DNA of 64,000 nt from Diorhabda sublineata (GCF_026230105.1 NC_079476.1:39980559-40044558), one strand, 5' to 3'; positions 36,623 through 48,381 are shown, counted from the first letter of the stretch. Program-made: numbers and translations. The notes: generated from the letters alone by a model not told the origin.

Positions 36623-39285
36623 TTTAAGATTTGTTTTTTATTTTGATGAGTGGGATTTGGAAAATTTGAGTGTTTAGTGAGTAGATGCAGCGGAAACAAT
36701 TTTCTCAAATGACCCCTTATTTCCGAGTTATATGTCTTGAAACTTACAAACTTATATTTAAGTATATTTTCTAAATTATACATTCGAATAATCATTTTAC
36801 ACTAGTCTCTGAAGGCCAGGGAATGCCCAATGGTTAACAATCCGAAACTTTTACAAGGACAAACTGTACAATCTTAAAATAGCAAACATAACTTTTTAAA
36901 TGGATTTTTTAACAAAAAGTTACTCTTTGTTCAACTCGATAAAATTTATGGTTTAGGAGATTTGCTGATTTATAGATCGTTGTACATAAAAAAGATATTC
37001 TGTAGAAAATTATTATAAATTGTAATTATTTCTTTAAAAAAAATTGCAGGAGGTATTAAGACACAAATACTCTATACTGTTTTTAATTTTAACTTCTATA
37101 ATGTCTGCAAACAACTCGTACTTATTTGAAATTATATTTTTAATTTAATCATAGCTCTGAATAATTTATTATATTATAAAATAATTATTTTACTTCTAGA
37201 GAAATACTAAAAAAAATTTATATCACACTTTTGTTTATTATGCTTCTTATTTTTCACTCGGTTAAACTCAGTTTTATTATAAGTAGTCATATCAATTAAT
37301 TTCTACCTGCTGAGTCGAGAGATTTTTTTATTAATTTATTGCCCTCGTGATTTTCAGAAATATATTGAATCAGCCTCTTTCAACTCAGTTGAGCTGTCAT
37401 AATTTTACAACTATTATAAATAATTTTCATTTTTTTTGGTGAAGAGGAATTGCCATAAACCAATAAATCAAAACTACAACAAAATTTTTATTTGAAATAT
37501 TATAAATTTTATTTAAGTGTCGTTCAGTGCCACAAGGTTAACAAAAACATTAAAGAGAAGTACCCATAGTCGTGCCAAAGTTTTTGTATTTAGATTTTAT
37601 GTTTTGCTGATTCAAAATAGGATATTAAGATTTTTATAAACCCCGTGTTAACGTACGTCTATGTTAGTGCAATGAACGCCGTGACTAATGGCAGTTACAA
37701 ATCGTTACTGTTTCTTTTCATTCGATAACATGACAAATTTACCTTTGTTTTACAATTAATACATTTCTTAAAAAAATTTGGTCCAAAGGAAATCATGGAT
37801 GAACGGTTACCACTGCCTCCAATATATTTTAATAAATTCGTCGTTTCGCCCACCTAACCATAACAGGCAAAACGTATTTTGTTCTTAAAAAGAGGATTTA
37901 TGGTTATTTGTTTTATTCAGTTTTTTTTTAAAGTCAATGTTAATATCCGCTGGAGAAATTTTTAACTACTAAAAAAAGTAAAAGAAAGAAAATAGCAAAG
38001 GAAAAGGTGATGAAGAAAATTAAAAAAAAAAAGTATAGAAAATCAATTATTTGTTGGTAAATAAGAACTCAATAGTTAATATTAGCTTGACATTTTGATT
38101 TACGATGAAGAAAATAATTGAAGAAAGCTTTTCATATTGAGGACACCACCAATAATTAAAATAATCGACTGTAAATGAAGAACTGGTTCCAAAAACGACG
38201 AAATAGTTATTGAAAATGGAGAAAACCATAAACATTCTGTATTATGGAAACTTTTGAGCGAAATAAATACAATCGCGTCTATTGTTTCAATACAATCAAT
38301 GACAAATCTTTTATTACAACTTTCACAATTCAAGCTACAAATTTACCAGATTTAGCTGTTCTGCCCCCAACATTTCTTCGGCAAGCACCTTGTACAAAGC
38401 ATTATGATTAGAATTATTTACAGCTTGGGCGAGTGTACCAAATTTCTCAGTGTATAAATTGTTTTTTGGCGACCTAATAATATCAGAAGCGTATTCAACA
38501 CAAAGAAAGCGAAAACGTTTGTTTTGTTATTCAATTTTACATTGGATTTACATAATAATAAGTTCGTATTTCAACTGAGTGAATATAAACAGTATTACCG
38601 AAGGAAATATACGAAACGTAAATATAGTAACTGAAATTTCCACGGAGAAAATGGAATTTTTACGAAATGGATAAATTCAATCGGCCTAACAAATTCTCGT
38701 GTTGGGTTTGTACGAGGAATGATCAATTAAAAAGCTCGTTTCCATTTACGATGATTGTCTGATGAATAAAGAAATGTAATTTTTGATTATACTCAATTCA
38801 ATAATTCATACAAATAGATTCTCAATTTTTTAGGTCCTCTTTTGTCTTCCAGCTCCTTCTTTCCCCTTTTCAGCTGCTTAATGCCATACATTTATTATTT
38901 ATATCATCCTATTCGATGTTTTCTTTGGTCTGTTTTGATTATGATATATTTTGATTCACATAAAAACAAGAAAAGTATCTCCACGAAAATGTTTTCATTT
39001 ATTTCGAAATTAATATCCAAAGACACTCATTTTTTTGATTGCTTTATCTATCTTAATTTTCATCGTGAAACCTCAACCAAACGGTTCAAACATCAGGTTA
39101 ATAAATAAAAAGAAATCACATCTAACCACATCAGGCGATTAGGGTGTAGTTTAAATAACTTTTACATTATTTCCACGTGAAAATTACTTCTGTACTATGA
39201 AAGAAAATTGCATAATTAACTTGGAATATCTTTTCTTTTTTCGTGATTGGTTTGTGAACTTTGTAAATCCTTGCACAGTTTTTTT
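36623..39285. other. AT-rich region, nothing recognised
   Basis: A minus-strand stretch at about 38340-38445 reads TLAQAVNNSNHNALYKVLAE with EEMLGAEQL and has no stop, but the family is unknown. The rest is anonymous. Confidence 0.35.
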
Positions 39286-39289
39286 AAGT

Positions 39290-39908
39290 AGAATTATCAT
39301 GAAATGGTTTGTATGTTTCACCAAAAACAACATCATTTAACAACTCTAACGTTTCCTGCATGATGTTTACTTGCTCAGCTATTTGCAAATCATCGAGTGT
39401 ATGTAACACCCAATAAGTCAAATTTTTTTCACATAAAGATAAACATCAATCGCTTGATGGATGTATCTTGGTTTTTCTTCGATGATATGTTCAACTCCTT
39501 CAATATTTTTAGCAGTAACTGAGTAAATGGACCTTCTAGCACATGCCTCAACAAAAATGTAGTACCAGGTCCTTGACATCATAAAATATATAGACAGACC
39601 TTTGTTATATATGGTCCTCGACTTGTTTTCTGTGACATATCCGATTTTAACTCGTGTTTATTAACTTTACCTCCTCGAAATGGACTCTAATTATTTTTTC
39701 CTTCCCTTTCAGCACTAGCAGAAATTTCTATTTCAACTACTTGCTTTCTCTTTACTTCACTGTCTATTTTTATTGGCTGATTCTTATCTCCATACCCATT
39801 CAAGTGTTTTTCTTCCAATTTTTTTCCATTCGAATATTTATTGATTGCCCATTTCATTGTACATTGTTTCAAAGTTTTTTTTACTACGTGGTTGTCACCA
39901 TCAAGCAA
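39290..39908 (-). other. Cluster of charged open frames, possible unknown gene relic
   Basis: The minus-strand frame at 39687-39908 is strongly charged (KKLEEKHLNGYGDKNQPIKI, VKRKQVVEIEISASAEREGK). It is followed downstream in the same direction by stop-broken segments such as LLRHVLEGPFTQLLLKILKE and QIAEQVNIMQETLELL. The amino-acid composition is more protein-like than neighbouring chance frames. No family could be assigned, and frameshifts would be needed to join the pieces. Confidence 0.25.
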
Positions 39909-39920
39909 TTTCTCACCTAA

Positions 39921-41030
39921 AAATTACTCTGATCGAGTCAAAAGCCAACTAAATATAGATGTAGATACAAGCTTCCCTTTTTTTTGTGAATCCTACTAGT
40001 TTATATTAAATAACGGATTCTAACGATGAACGTATGCGCTAACAGAAAACTAATCTGCATAGCCGTAGCCCTATTAGTATTGAAATTGTTTTATTCTGTG
40101 ATATTATTAGGGAAACAAATTAGTGTTTGAAGTGATAGTATTTTCAAGTTTGTGAAGAATACACTGTGGATTATCCCATTAAAACATTATATGTTCTCTA
40201 GTAATTGACAGGAGAAGACTTCTTGCACTTTTTCAAGTAATAAAATGTTATCATGAAGCGGTATTGCTATTTATTCAAGCCGCACCTCGTATATAACTTA
40301 TCACAATTTAATCCTATAAAATGATAGTTTAGACTTATTAATTGAGAACGAATTAATTTATTATGGTGTCCTTTAACAACCCATTAATAAAACATAAAAA
40401 ATCAGGCTGGACGTTAGGTACTTTCGTAGCAATAAATAATATACAAGTACAAGATAAAAACTTAGTTATCTTCAGGTTAAATTGACCGTAAACAGACAAA
40501 ATACTCCGAATTTTTATTAATAAATTGTAATTTCAAACGGATATAACTCATTATTCAAATTTGAATTATTCGATAAAAGGGACATTATGTTGAGGTTGAA
40601 ATGATAACGCTATTCAATATATTCGTACTATTTTTCATAATTAATATATTTCTATTCAAAACATTCGTAGCTTTCATAATATATTCTTGAATATAGTTAT
40701 CTAGGTACTGTAACTTTTGCATATTGATAAAACATTTTGTATCTATTAATGATACTGTCACATAAATGGTAATAAGTGTTTTTCATATCACATATAGTAG
40801 TAAATGTTATTATAATGTATAATAAGTCACGAATAAAGATACCAGAGATTGTAGTAACCGTTGAAGTATTGAAAATAGAAAAATTCAAAAAGAAAAACGT
40901 TCCCAAGAAGTGTTCAAAATTGGGAAAAAACCTCATCTGGAACGTATTTGGTGGACCAAGCGTTGCTATTTAAGTTTTAAATGTCAAATTTGACGTTTTT
41001 AATAGGGAACGTACTTAGATGTTGTCATAC
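39921..41030. other. AT-rich region, nothing recognised
   Basis: No feature supported. The last ~60 bases (aagttttaaatgtcaaattt, tgacgtttttaatag) may be the 5' leader of the mariner relic that follows. Confidence 0.35.
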
Positions 41031-41039
41031 GTTGAGTAT

Positions 41040-41446
41040 GAGTTGTTGAAGATAATTTAAAGCATTCATCTTCTGCCAGAAACCATCGATTAGCGCGTTG
41101 GATTCCGCATAATTTGACAATCGCTCAAAGAAAAGCTCGTGTCGTTTGATGCAAACAAATTCTGAAAAAAATCGACTCAAGAATTTGGAAGTTAATATGT
41201 CTTCAGCGTTACATTTTTTGAACAGTCCAAACAACGAATTGATGGGTCATCCACCGCACGGTTCTTGTTTGGCACCCAATGATTTCTTTTGATTCAATGT
41301 TTATTCCTGAAGGAGTGATTGTTGCATTCAAATCACATGCTTTGGAGGTACCTTAATCTGAATAGGATAAATGCTTTAACAATTGGTTCAAACGAATGGA
41401 AAATTGTATAGATCTTAATGGAGAATATTTTGAATTAAAAAAATAA
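41040..41446 (+). pseudogene. Mariner transposase relic with internal deletion
   Basis: The plus strand reads RWIPHNLTIAQRKARVV, the linker after the second helix-turn-helix, then CKQILKKID. A deletion then removes the first two catalytic Asp blocks. Reading resumes with NELMGHPPHGSCLAPNDFF (third catalytic Asp kept, SPD changed to GSC). After a one-base shift it continues with VAFKSHALEVP and CFNNWFKRMENCIDLNGEYF, the mariner C-terminus. Stops and at least two frameshifts are present. This subfamily is different from the copy at 25.8-26.6 kb. Confidence 0.85.
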
Positions 41447-41756
41447 TGAAACCATATCCAATTATAGATATTTGTTTGTTTTTTCAAAACTTTCATACGC
41501 ACCAAGTAAATAGCTTGATCCATAAAGTCATGAAACTCCAAACTAGTGATGAGTTTCATTATATTGGATCCTACCAATAAACATTTGAATATGTATCGCC
41601 ACTAGTGGTTGCCACGTGATTACCACTACAATTACCTCCATATGGGGTTACTACCACGTTTTAGAAACTTATCCTTTAACGATAGAACCACGTATCCCCC
41701 ACATGTATTTGTAACTATAAATAATAATTTGTCCAAGTCTTGTTGCTTTGGTATAA
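41447..41756. other. Flank between mariner relic and satellite, possibly LTR-derived
   Basis: From about 41590 (tgtatcgccactagtggttg) the sequence is less AT-rich. It contains aactataaataataa, a TATA-like string, and could be LTR-derived, but no second LTR or target duplication was identified. Confidence 0.25.
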
Positions 41757-43765
41757 AGCTGTAGACAAACACAACAGTGAAATTGGATAAACACTGATTT
41801 TATTGACAGTCTCCCACGCTTATTAAGACGTTATACAAGTAAGAGGGCACTTTGCGAGGACGGTTGGAACGCCTGATATCAATAGTGGAAGGCTCTGGAG
41901 CGGCCCTTGTAACTGGAACATCTGGTGTTAGAGCCGGAACTTGAAAGTCTCCTACGTTGAGTACGGCCAGAATCTGGATCTTGAATAGGTTGAAAATTAT
42001 GTAGGTTTGAAGGAGAATGAGCAGTCGAGGTAGGTTGCAAATCATCTCCCTCCGGTTCAGGGGCAAAGTGAACCATTATTCACCACTATTATAGTGTAGA
42101 TGAACGCAATAGTGAAATTGGATAAACACTGATTTTATTGACAGTCTCCCACGCTTATTAAGACGTTATACAAGTAAGAGAGCACTTTGCGAGGACGGTT
42201 GGAACGCCTGATATCAATAGTGGAAGGCTCTGGAGCGGCCCTTGTAACTGGAACATCTGGTGTTAGAGCCGGAACTTGAAGATTTCCCACGTTGAGTACG
42301 GCCAGAATTTGGATCCTGAATAGGTTGAAAATTATGTAGGTTTGAAGGAGAATCAGCAGTCGAGGTCCGGTTCAGGGGCAAAGTGAACCATTATTCACCA
42401 CTATTCAAGTGTAGATGAACGCAATAGTGAAATTGGATAAACACTGATTTTATTGACAGTCTCCCACGCTTATTAAGACGTTATACAAGTAAGAGGGCAC
42501 TTTGCGAGGACGGTTGGAACGCCTGATATCAATAGTGGAAGGCTCTGGAGCGGCCCTTGTAACTGGAACATCTGGTGTTAGAGCCGGAACTTGAAAGTCT
42601 CCTACGTTGAGTACGGCCAGAATCTGGATCTTGAATAGGTTGAAAATTATGTAGGTTTGAAGGAGAATGAGCAGTCGAGGTAGGTTGCAAATCATCTCCC
42701 TCCGGTTCAGGGGCAAAGTGAACCATTATTCACCACTATTATAGTGTAGATGAACGCAATAGTGAAATTGGATAAACACTGATTTTATTGACAGTCTCCC
42801 ACGCTTATTAAGACGTTATACAAGTAAGAGAGCACTTTGCGAGGACGGTTGGAACGCCTGATATCAATAGTGGAAGGCTCTGGAGCGGCCCTTGTAACTG
42901 GAACATCTGGTGTTAGAGCCGGAACTTGAAGATTTCCCACGTTGAGTACGGCCAGAATTTGGATCCTGAATAGGTTGAAAATTATGTAGGTTTGAAGGAG
43001 AATCAGCAGTCGAGGTCCGGTTCAGGGGCAAAGTGAACCATTATTCACCACTATTCAAGTGTAGATGAACGCAATAGTGAAATTGGATAAACACTGATTT
43101 TATTGACAGTCTCCCACGCTTATTAAGACGTTATACAAGTAAGAGAGCACTTTGCGAGGACGGTTGGAACGCCTGATATCAATAGTGGAAGGCTCTGGAG
43201 CGGCCCTTGTAACTGGAACATCTGGTGTTAGAGCCGGAACTTGAAAGTCTCCTACGTTGAGTACGGCCAGAATCTGGATCTTGAATAGGTTGAAAATTAT
43301 GTAGGTTTGAAGGAGAATGAGCAGTCGAGGTAGGTTGCAAATCATCTCCCTCCGGTTCAGGGGCAAAGTGAACCATTATTCACCACTATTATAGTGTAGA
43401 TGAACGCAATAGTAAAATTGGATAAACACTGATTTTATTGACAGTCTCCCACGCTTATTAAGACGTTATACAAGTAAGAGAGCACTTTGCGAGGACGGTT
43501 GGAACGCCTGATATCAATAGTGGAAGGCTCTGGAGCGGCCCTTGTAACTGGAACATCTGGTGTTAGAGCCGGAACTTGAAGATTTCCCACGTTGAGTACG
43601 GCCAGAATTTGGATCCTGAATAGGTTGAAAATTATGTAGGTTTGAAGGAGAATCAGCAGTCGAGGTCCGGTTCAGGGGCAAAGTGAACCATTATTCACCA
43701 CTATTCAAGTGTAGATGAACGCAACAGTGAAATTGGATGAACACTGATTTTATTGACAGTAGTTT
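41757..43765. repeat. Satellite of three 650-bp dimers built from a retrotransposon tail
   Basis: The landmark gattttattgacagtctccc (variant gattttattgacagtagttt in the last) recurs at 41796, 42131, 42446, 42781, 43096, 43431 and 43746. The spacings are 335, 315, 335, 315, 335 and 315 bp. The two monomer types differ by a block: the 335-bp type has aggttgcaaatcatctccct before the ccggttcag segment, and the 315-bp type lacks it. They also differ at fixed substitutions. The 650-bp dimers are almost identical to each other. This is higher-order organisation, recently amplified. The first unit's left edge diverges near 41757. Confidence 0.95.
41810..42076 (-). pseudogene. Retrotransposon polyprotein C-terminal tail within the satellite
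   Basis: In each 335-bp monomer the minus strand is open for about 88 codons. It ends STIDIRRSNRPRKVPSYLYN followed by VLISVGDCQ and a stop. The RRSxRxRKxPxYL pattern is typical of LTR retrotransposon Pol proteins (the linker or tail of Ty1/copia or Ty3/gypsy elements). The same frame recurs at 42450-42716 and, with a Pro-to-Leu change in KVPSYL, at 43100-43366. A second overlapping frame (MVHFAPEPEGDDLQPTSTAH) covers the same DNA. The stop is followed by an aataaa signal. The 315-bp monomers carry the same tail with a deletion. Only this fragment, not a whole element, was amplified. Confidence 0.55.
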
Positions 43766-45475
43766 TTTTATATATCTGACACAAGGTTCGATAAATTGAA
43801 AAAAAAGTACTAAAAAAGTCACTGCAAACTACGCAGTTGCGGTACCATCTTATTACTGTTCTAATTTCACAGTTACAACATTTGGAGTCATACGTTTTCC
43901 ACATATAAATGTCGATATGTATTTGACATTGTTTTACCTCTAAGTACGAGTCGCTTCTTCGCGATTATCAAAGTAGTTGCAACGGGTACGGACACCGAAA
44001 AGCCCATTAAGAAAAATGACATAAACAAAAAGACCTAAGAATCGTTAGGAAGACACAGGAAAACTTGGATACAATAAGTAGGATTGGAAGGATAGAAAAA
44101 ATTAATAAAACTATAGTTAATACTAAAACCCCAATACTCTGATGCTTCGAAGAGTCGTTATGCCTTTCGAAGCCTCAGAAAGCTCTAGAAAAGATATTTA
44201 TTTATTTTATAGTAATTTGCAGCATGTTTTTTCTGTTGTTTAAATTTAATCTGTCACTTTTGCGGTAGATATGAGATAATGAAATTGCAAACGTTCCCAG
44301 AACATGATAAAATTCACTCCAATACACACCATCTGAATTGCTAATGGTCGCTACAAATATATATAAACAAAAAAAACATCTGCTACGACTGTTTGTGTCA
44401 CCCTCAAATAAAGTTAGAAATTTGTTTTTAATTCACAAAATATATTTCTTTCCAGGACGATGCCTACATTGTGTTTGCGGATTAATTTTTTTTTATTCTA
44501 ATTGTACCGTTTGGTTACACAGTGAGAGAAATGAGTAACGGTTATTTTGACATATTCATCCTCGGGGGTTTTTATAAATGATACACAATCTGGTACCGTG
44601 GAACCTAAGCCGATTTAAAAAAAAAATCATAATTTTCAAAGTAAGATTAATTGTTATTCATAATATACTTTTATAAATGACTTGAAATTAGTATTCTGCC
44701 ATCTTCATTGAGTTTACTAATTCTGAAAAGATACCACCAATGTAAGATCTGGTTCAGTAAGTCTATTAAACTTAAATGTACTGGTTTCAATTTAGCGGGA
44801 AACGTGAAGTGACGTTGTCGTGACGCATCGCGTATAGGGCGTCGGTGGCGTCTAGACAGCACACAGGTTTCAAATTTAGCTCTACTGCAAAATGTAATTC
44901 TTTAATTTCTTAAGTTTTTTAATCAATCTACTAGCTAGAATACAATTACGGTACAATAAAATAAAATAACTACCCGTTTATATAATGAAATAATGAAAAA
45001 AAAATATTTTCTCTAATTATTTTTGACTCAAATTTCTAAAACCGCTCGAAAAAAGTCAAGTTTTCAAATTTTCTCACGCCTCGATTGCTCTTCACTGCCA
45101 TAGATACACGGAGAAAACTAATTTCAGGAAACTCAAAAAGCAAATAATATGTTACATGGAACTAATAAGCTCGGAAATCTCAAAGATTGTAGTGGAAGAT
45201 TTAAAAATCCAAAAACTCAATTAAGTAATAAATGTAATAGCAAAGCTAAAGCACAAAATCCTAACGAGGAGAGGACATCACGAGAGAAACGAAAATCTCG
45301 AATAAATGGTAAATTTATTTAGATTTTTTCCACATTGGAAACCAGAGCTGTGAAGAATCAGACGAAAAAAGGCAAGAAGACGTAGAAGGTGCTAGTGTGG
45401 TTGTAGTAGTTGCCTTGATTGTGATTGAAAGACTAGCATCAGAGAAAAAAGGATAAAAACATGACAAAATCAGTT
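43766..45475. other. AT-rich region with a CpG-bearing patch at 44.8 kb
   Basis: Around 44800-44870 the sequence is CpG-rich for this window (gtcgtgacgcatcgcgtata, cgtcggtggcgtctag). A 63-codon minus-strand frame overlaps it without a known motif. No gene is called. Confidence 0.35.
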
Positions 45476-45479
45476 TAAT

Positions 45480-46250
45480 CAGAAATATCTTCCCAATCAG
45501 ACAACTAGTTGAATAAGCTATAGAACACGACAAGCCCGCGTATATGTGTTTCATAGATCTCACCAAAGCACTCATATATTCGTTAACCAAAACCTGACAG
45601 GGTATCCGACAGGGAGACTCCTTCAGCTCGCAACTGTTCAACCTGATAATGGACGAAATAATAAATAATGTCAAGAATACATCAAGAAGATATTCATTTA
45701 CAACGGGCGCAATAAAAATGATCTGTTATGCCTATGAGGCTGAAATTGTGGCAAAAAGCGAAGACGACTTACAGCAGCTCCTATATTTAATATACTTAAA
45801 AGCTAAAAGTTGTAACATGCAAGTATCCACCGCAAAAACTAAAACCTTTGTCGTCTCTAAAGAGCCAATGAGGTGCAAACTCGCACTAGAAAATAAAACC
45901 ATAGAAAAGGTAATGCCATTTGACTATCTAAGTACACAAATCAGCGCAGACCAGAACAGAATAAATGAAGCAAACAAAGCCAGTCGAATATTAGGCGCAC
46001 TCCGGGACATTATCTGGAACCATACCAGTACCAGTGAAAAGAACTGAAAACATTCGAACAACAGAAATGAAAATACTGCGACTGGACAGGATGACCAGAG
46101 AAATATTAGCAAAGATAGCACGAGACGGCAAACAAGGGACATGATGACATTTAGGAAGATCTCTAAAAAGATGGATGGACTTATGGACATCAACATCTCA
46201 AGGATGACAAACTGGAAACTACAGGCATAAGGCCTACAATACGTTGAAGA
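45480..46250 (+). pseudogene. RTE-like non-LTR reverse transcriptase relic
   Basis: The plus strand reads IFPIRQLVE then AIEHDKPAYMCFIDLTKAL (the first palm block, its second Asp lost). After a deletion it reads GIRQGDSFSSQLFNLIMDEI (QGDSLSP block). ICYAYEAEIVAKSEDDLQQL is at the catalytic site, where the canonical YADD reads YAYE, so both catalytic Asp residues are gone. MQVSTAKTKTFVVSKEP, then FDYLSTQIS, NEANKASRILGALRDIIW (thumb) and RTTEMKILR complete it. A 132-codon frame (45649-46047) covers most of this. The C-terminal tail ends near 46230 with LKRWMDLWTSTSQ. It is truncated at the 5' end and catalytically dead. Confidence 0.8.
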
Positions 46251-46649
46251 AGTACTACTGACAAGACTAAGGCTAGTTCATACTAAATTGATTCGTCAAC
46301 TTTTATTTATCAAGTTTGAAATATGTATAACATTCCAGATAAATAAAAATTAAATTTGTAACGAAAATTACGTCGACCCCTCAATGAAAACTAAATTTTT
46401 TTCCTAAAAATAATCATTAATGAAGATAGTTATATTAATTAACTTTTTTCTATGATCGTTACTGTTGAAATTGAAATTGTACCACCACTGTGGTATTATT
46501 GACGCGTCTCGACGACTATTCTCGCGTCATACTTAGGTGGTGAACCAATGTTAACTCAGCAAATATATTTCAAAAACGCCCCTGGATGTCTGCCAGCATG
46601 CTAATGTGTACCTTCGCGAAAATGGCTTAATATTCACATTGGCGTAGAC
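46251..46649. other. Unassigned sequence between RT and hAT relics
   Basis: Nothing recognised. It contains a CpG-bearing patch near 46500-46530 (gacgcgtctcgacgactatt). Confidence 0.35.
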
Positions 46650-47193
46650 CAGGGATCGGCTACCTTTTGAGACGGAAGAGCCAAAAGTTACAATTTACAA
46701 AATTTTCCAGTTTTTAAAGAGCCACTAACATTTCTGTTTCGATATTATGGTATTTGATAGGGATTAGGTATATAAATTTGATTTTTGATTTTGTTAAATC
46801 TGGTTCATAAATTGGTGTTTTTAGTTTCAAGCACGCCTCTAAATTTTTATTTGTTAGCTGGCTTCTGATTTTACTTTTTACTATATTCATTCAAGCTTGC
46901 TCGAACGAATATGTTGACCCGAAGATCGTCAGCACGTCAAACGCCAACTTCTTCACCTCCCTGAAGCATTCTGGAAGACTATTCCATGCATCAAATATGA
47001 GTGCCTCAACTCGCGGCATTTCTTTTAGAGTTGTCCACTTTCACAGCGTAACGTGCATGCTTTTCTACACCTCCAACTCTTCTAATTTGCTCTTGAGTTC
47101 TATGAACTTACCACTCCACAAATGTTTGGTTTCCAAATCCAACAATTGCATTTGAAACGAACCAGCATCTATCCCAAATGGCTCAATATTTGC
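46650..47193 (-). pseudogene. hAT transposase relic, second lineage, with 3' terminus
   Basis: One continuous minus-strand frame (46814-47193) reads IEPFGIDAGSFQMQLLDLET, then KLEELEV, LIFDAWNSLPECFREVKKLA, FDVLTIFGSTYSFEQA and MNIVKSKIRSQLTNKNLEAC. FGSTYxxEQAFSxMxxVKSKxRSxLT is the C-terminal dimerisation block of ZBED5/GTF2IRD2-like hAT transposases. Three in-frame stops (after LEELEV, before KWTTLKE and after FEQA) inactivate it. The terminus cagggatcggctaccttttg starts at 46650, in the expected place downstream of the coding end. The N-terminal half is missing. The lineage differs from the hAT at 17 kb in both termini and protein motifs. Confidence 0.8.
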
Positions 47194-47520
47194 GCATGGA
47201 ACTGGAGAGCCACAACTTGACATTACACATTTAGTAGAAAAAATATTGAAATATTCCGAAATGTTCTATAGATTAAAATTAGATGCTGCTATGTATTGGA
47301 TTAGATTTCCCATTGAAAGGCATGTATACGGGGTTCTGTTGGAGGGTTATTGTTCATGGTAGTTAACCATAAGACGCCCACAGAAGAGGAGCCCTCACAA
47401 TAGAGTTTCCTCATTCCGTTCTTTATAACTAAAAGTTGAATTCAGTTATTTTCCATTTAAGTAAAAAGAAAAATAAAACAGTTGGACACTGGAAAATGTG
47501 AGACGCGAAATATAAGAAAA
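47194..47520. other. Short unassigned gap
   Basis: Possible continuation of the hAT relic for a few codons, then anonymous sequence. Confidence 0.3.
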
Positions 47521-47523
47521 ACT

Positions 47524-47960
47524 ATACGCAGATAACATGGTACAACACGAAAGAAACTTAAAATCAAATTTAAAACGTTCCAATGACAGTTTACAGATAA
47601 TGAAAGAGAAGACACATAAGATAAAATTAGAATAATCGAAAATAGAACATGTCAAAAGCTCTAAATTTGGCATTGGCATCACACTATATCAAGATCGAAC
47701 ACTGGGTAAAGAGATTATTGAGAAAACTGGAGCAGTTAGAAGATCATTTAATGTAATTAAGACACAGTTTATAGTAGCCATGCCCATAATTATGTAAAAA
47801 ATATTACAGAAATGGGATTTATCAAAAAAATATACAATAAATTGGTTTAAAGCAAAATCGAAGAGGGATAATTAAGATTATTTGGAATGGGAGAAAAACC
47901 AGAAAGGAAGACCGATGAAGATCTGGACAGAAGATTTATTTATTTTAGAAGGAAATAATG
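47524..47960 (+). pseudogene. Non-LTR reverse transcriptase palm-thumb relic
   Basis: The plus strand starts with YADNMVQHERNLKSNLKRSN, then DSLQIM. This is the YADDMVxxxxxxxxLxxxLxxLxxxL catalytic block with the second Asp changed to Asn. IEHVKSSKFGIGITLYQDRT then GKEIIEKTGAVRRSFNVIKT is the FKYLGxxLxxDGxxxxEIxxRIxxAxRxFxxL thumb. KGRPMKIWTEDL ends it as the GRPxxxW tail. Stops and frame changes are present. Motif style differs from the relic at 45.5 kb, so a separate family. Confidence 0.7.
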
Positions 47961-48381
47961 GTAATTATTTTAAATTAATGAAAACAATTCGAACCATTTT
48001 ATGAGAAGGGCTCTACTCCTTTGATTGTCCTTACCTCCTTACCAGTTGTCTTTATTCGTGACAGTTTGGTAGCTGAGCATTAAATTGATGATGTTCTAGT
48101 AATTTTTCACTTAAATGATCATCCACAAGTCATTGGCTTTGTTTTTACGCTATCTCTTTGATCACCATGCTCTATATTGGGAACGAGATCGTCAAATTTG
48201 AACTACAATACCCTAACGCAGTTACAATTCACAAAATTGAAGTGGTTACAAGCAAACATCGATTACCTTCATTTGCCATTCACACAATTTTATTTCAGAG
48301 CAAATGCCGAGGAACTTTCTTGTAAACATCAGATTCCATTGTCGATATGAGTTTACATTGAAACATTTTTCGATTCTGTAT
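47961..48381. other. AT-rich region, nothing recognised
   Basis: No feature supported. Confidence 0.35.

Noticed and set aside
39480..39590. Minus-strand TAKNIEGVEHIIEEKPRYIH as a mariner helix-turn-helix
   Set aside because: The similarity to VTEENIxxVxxxIxEDxR is loose and no other mariner block follows.
41879..42076. 65-codon frame MVHFAPEPEGDDLQ... repeated in the satellite as a separate conserved peptide
   Set aside because: It overlaps the RRSNRPRKVPSYL frame in another phase. Its repetition follows from DNA duplication, so repeated occurrence is not evidence of coding.
45315..45674. 119-codon minus-strand frame
   Set aside because: It overlaps the start of the plus-strand RT relic and has no motif; compositional shadow.
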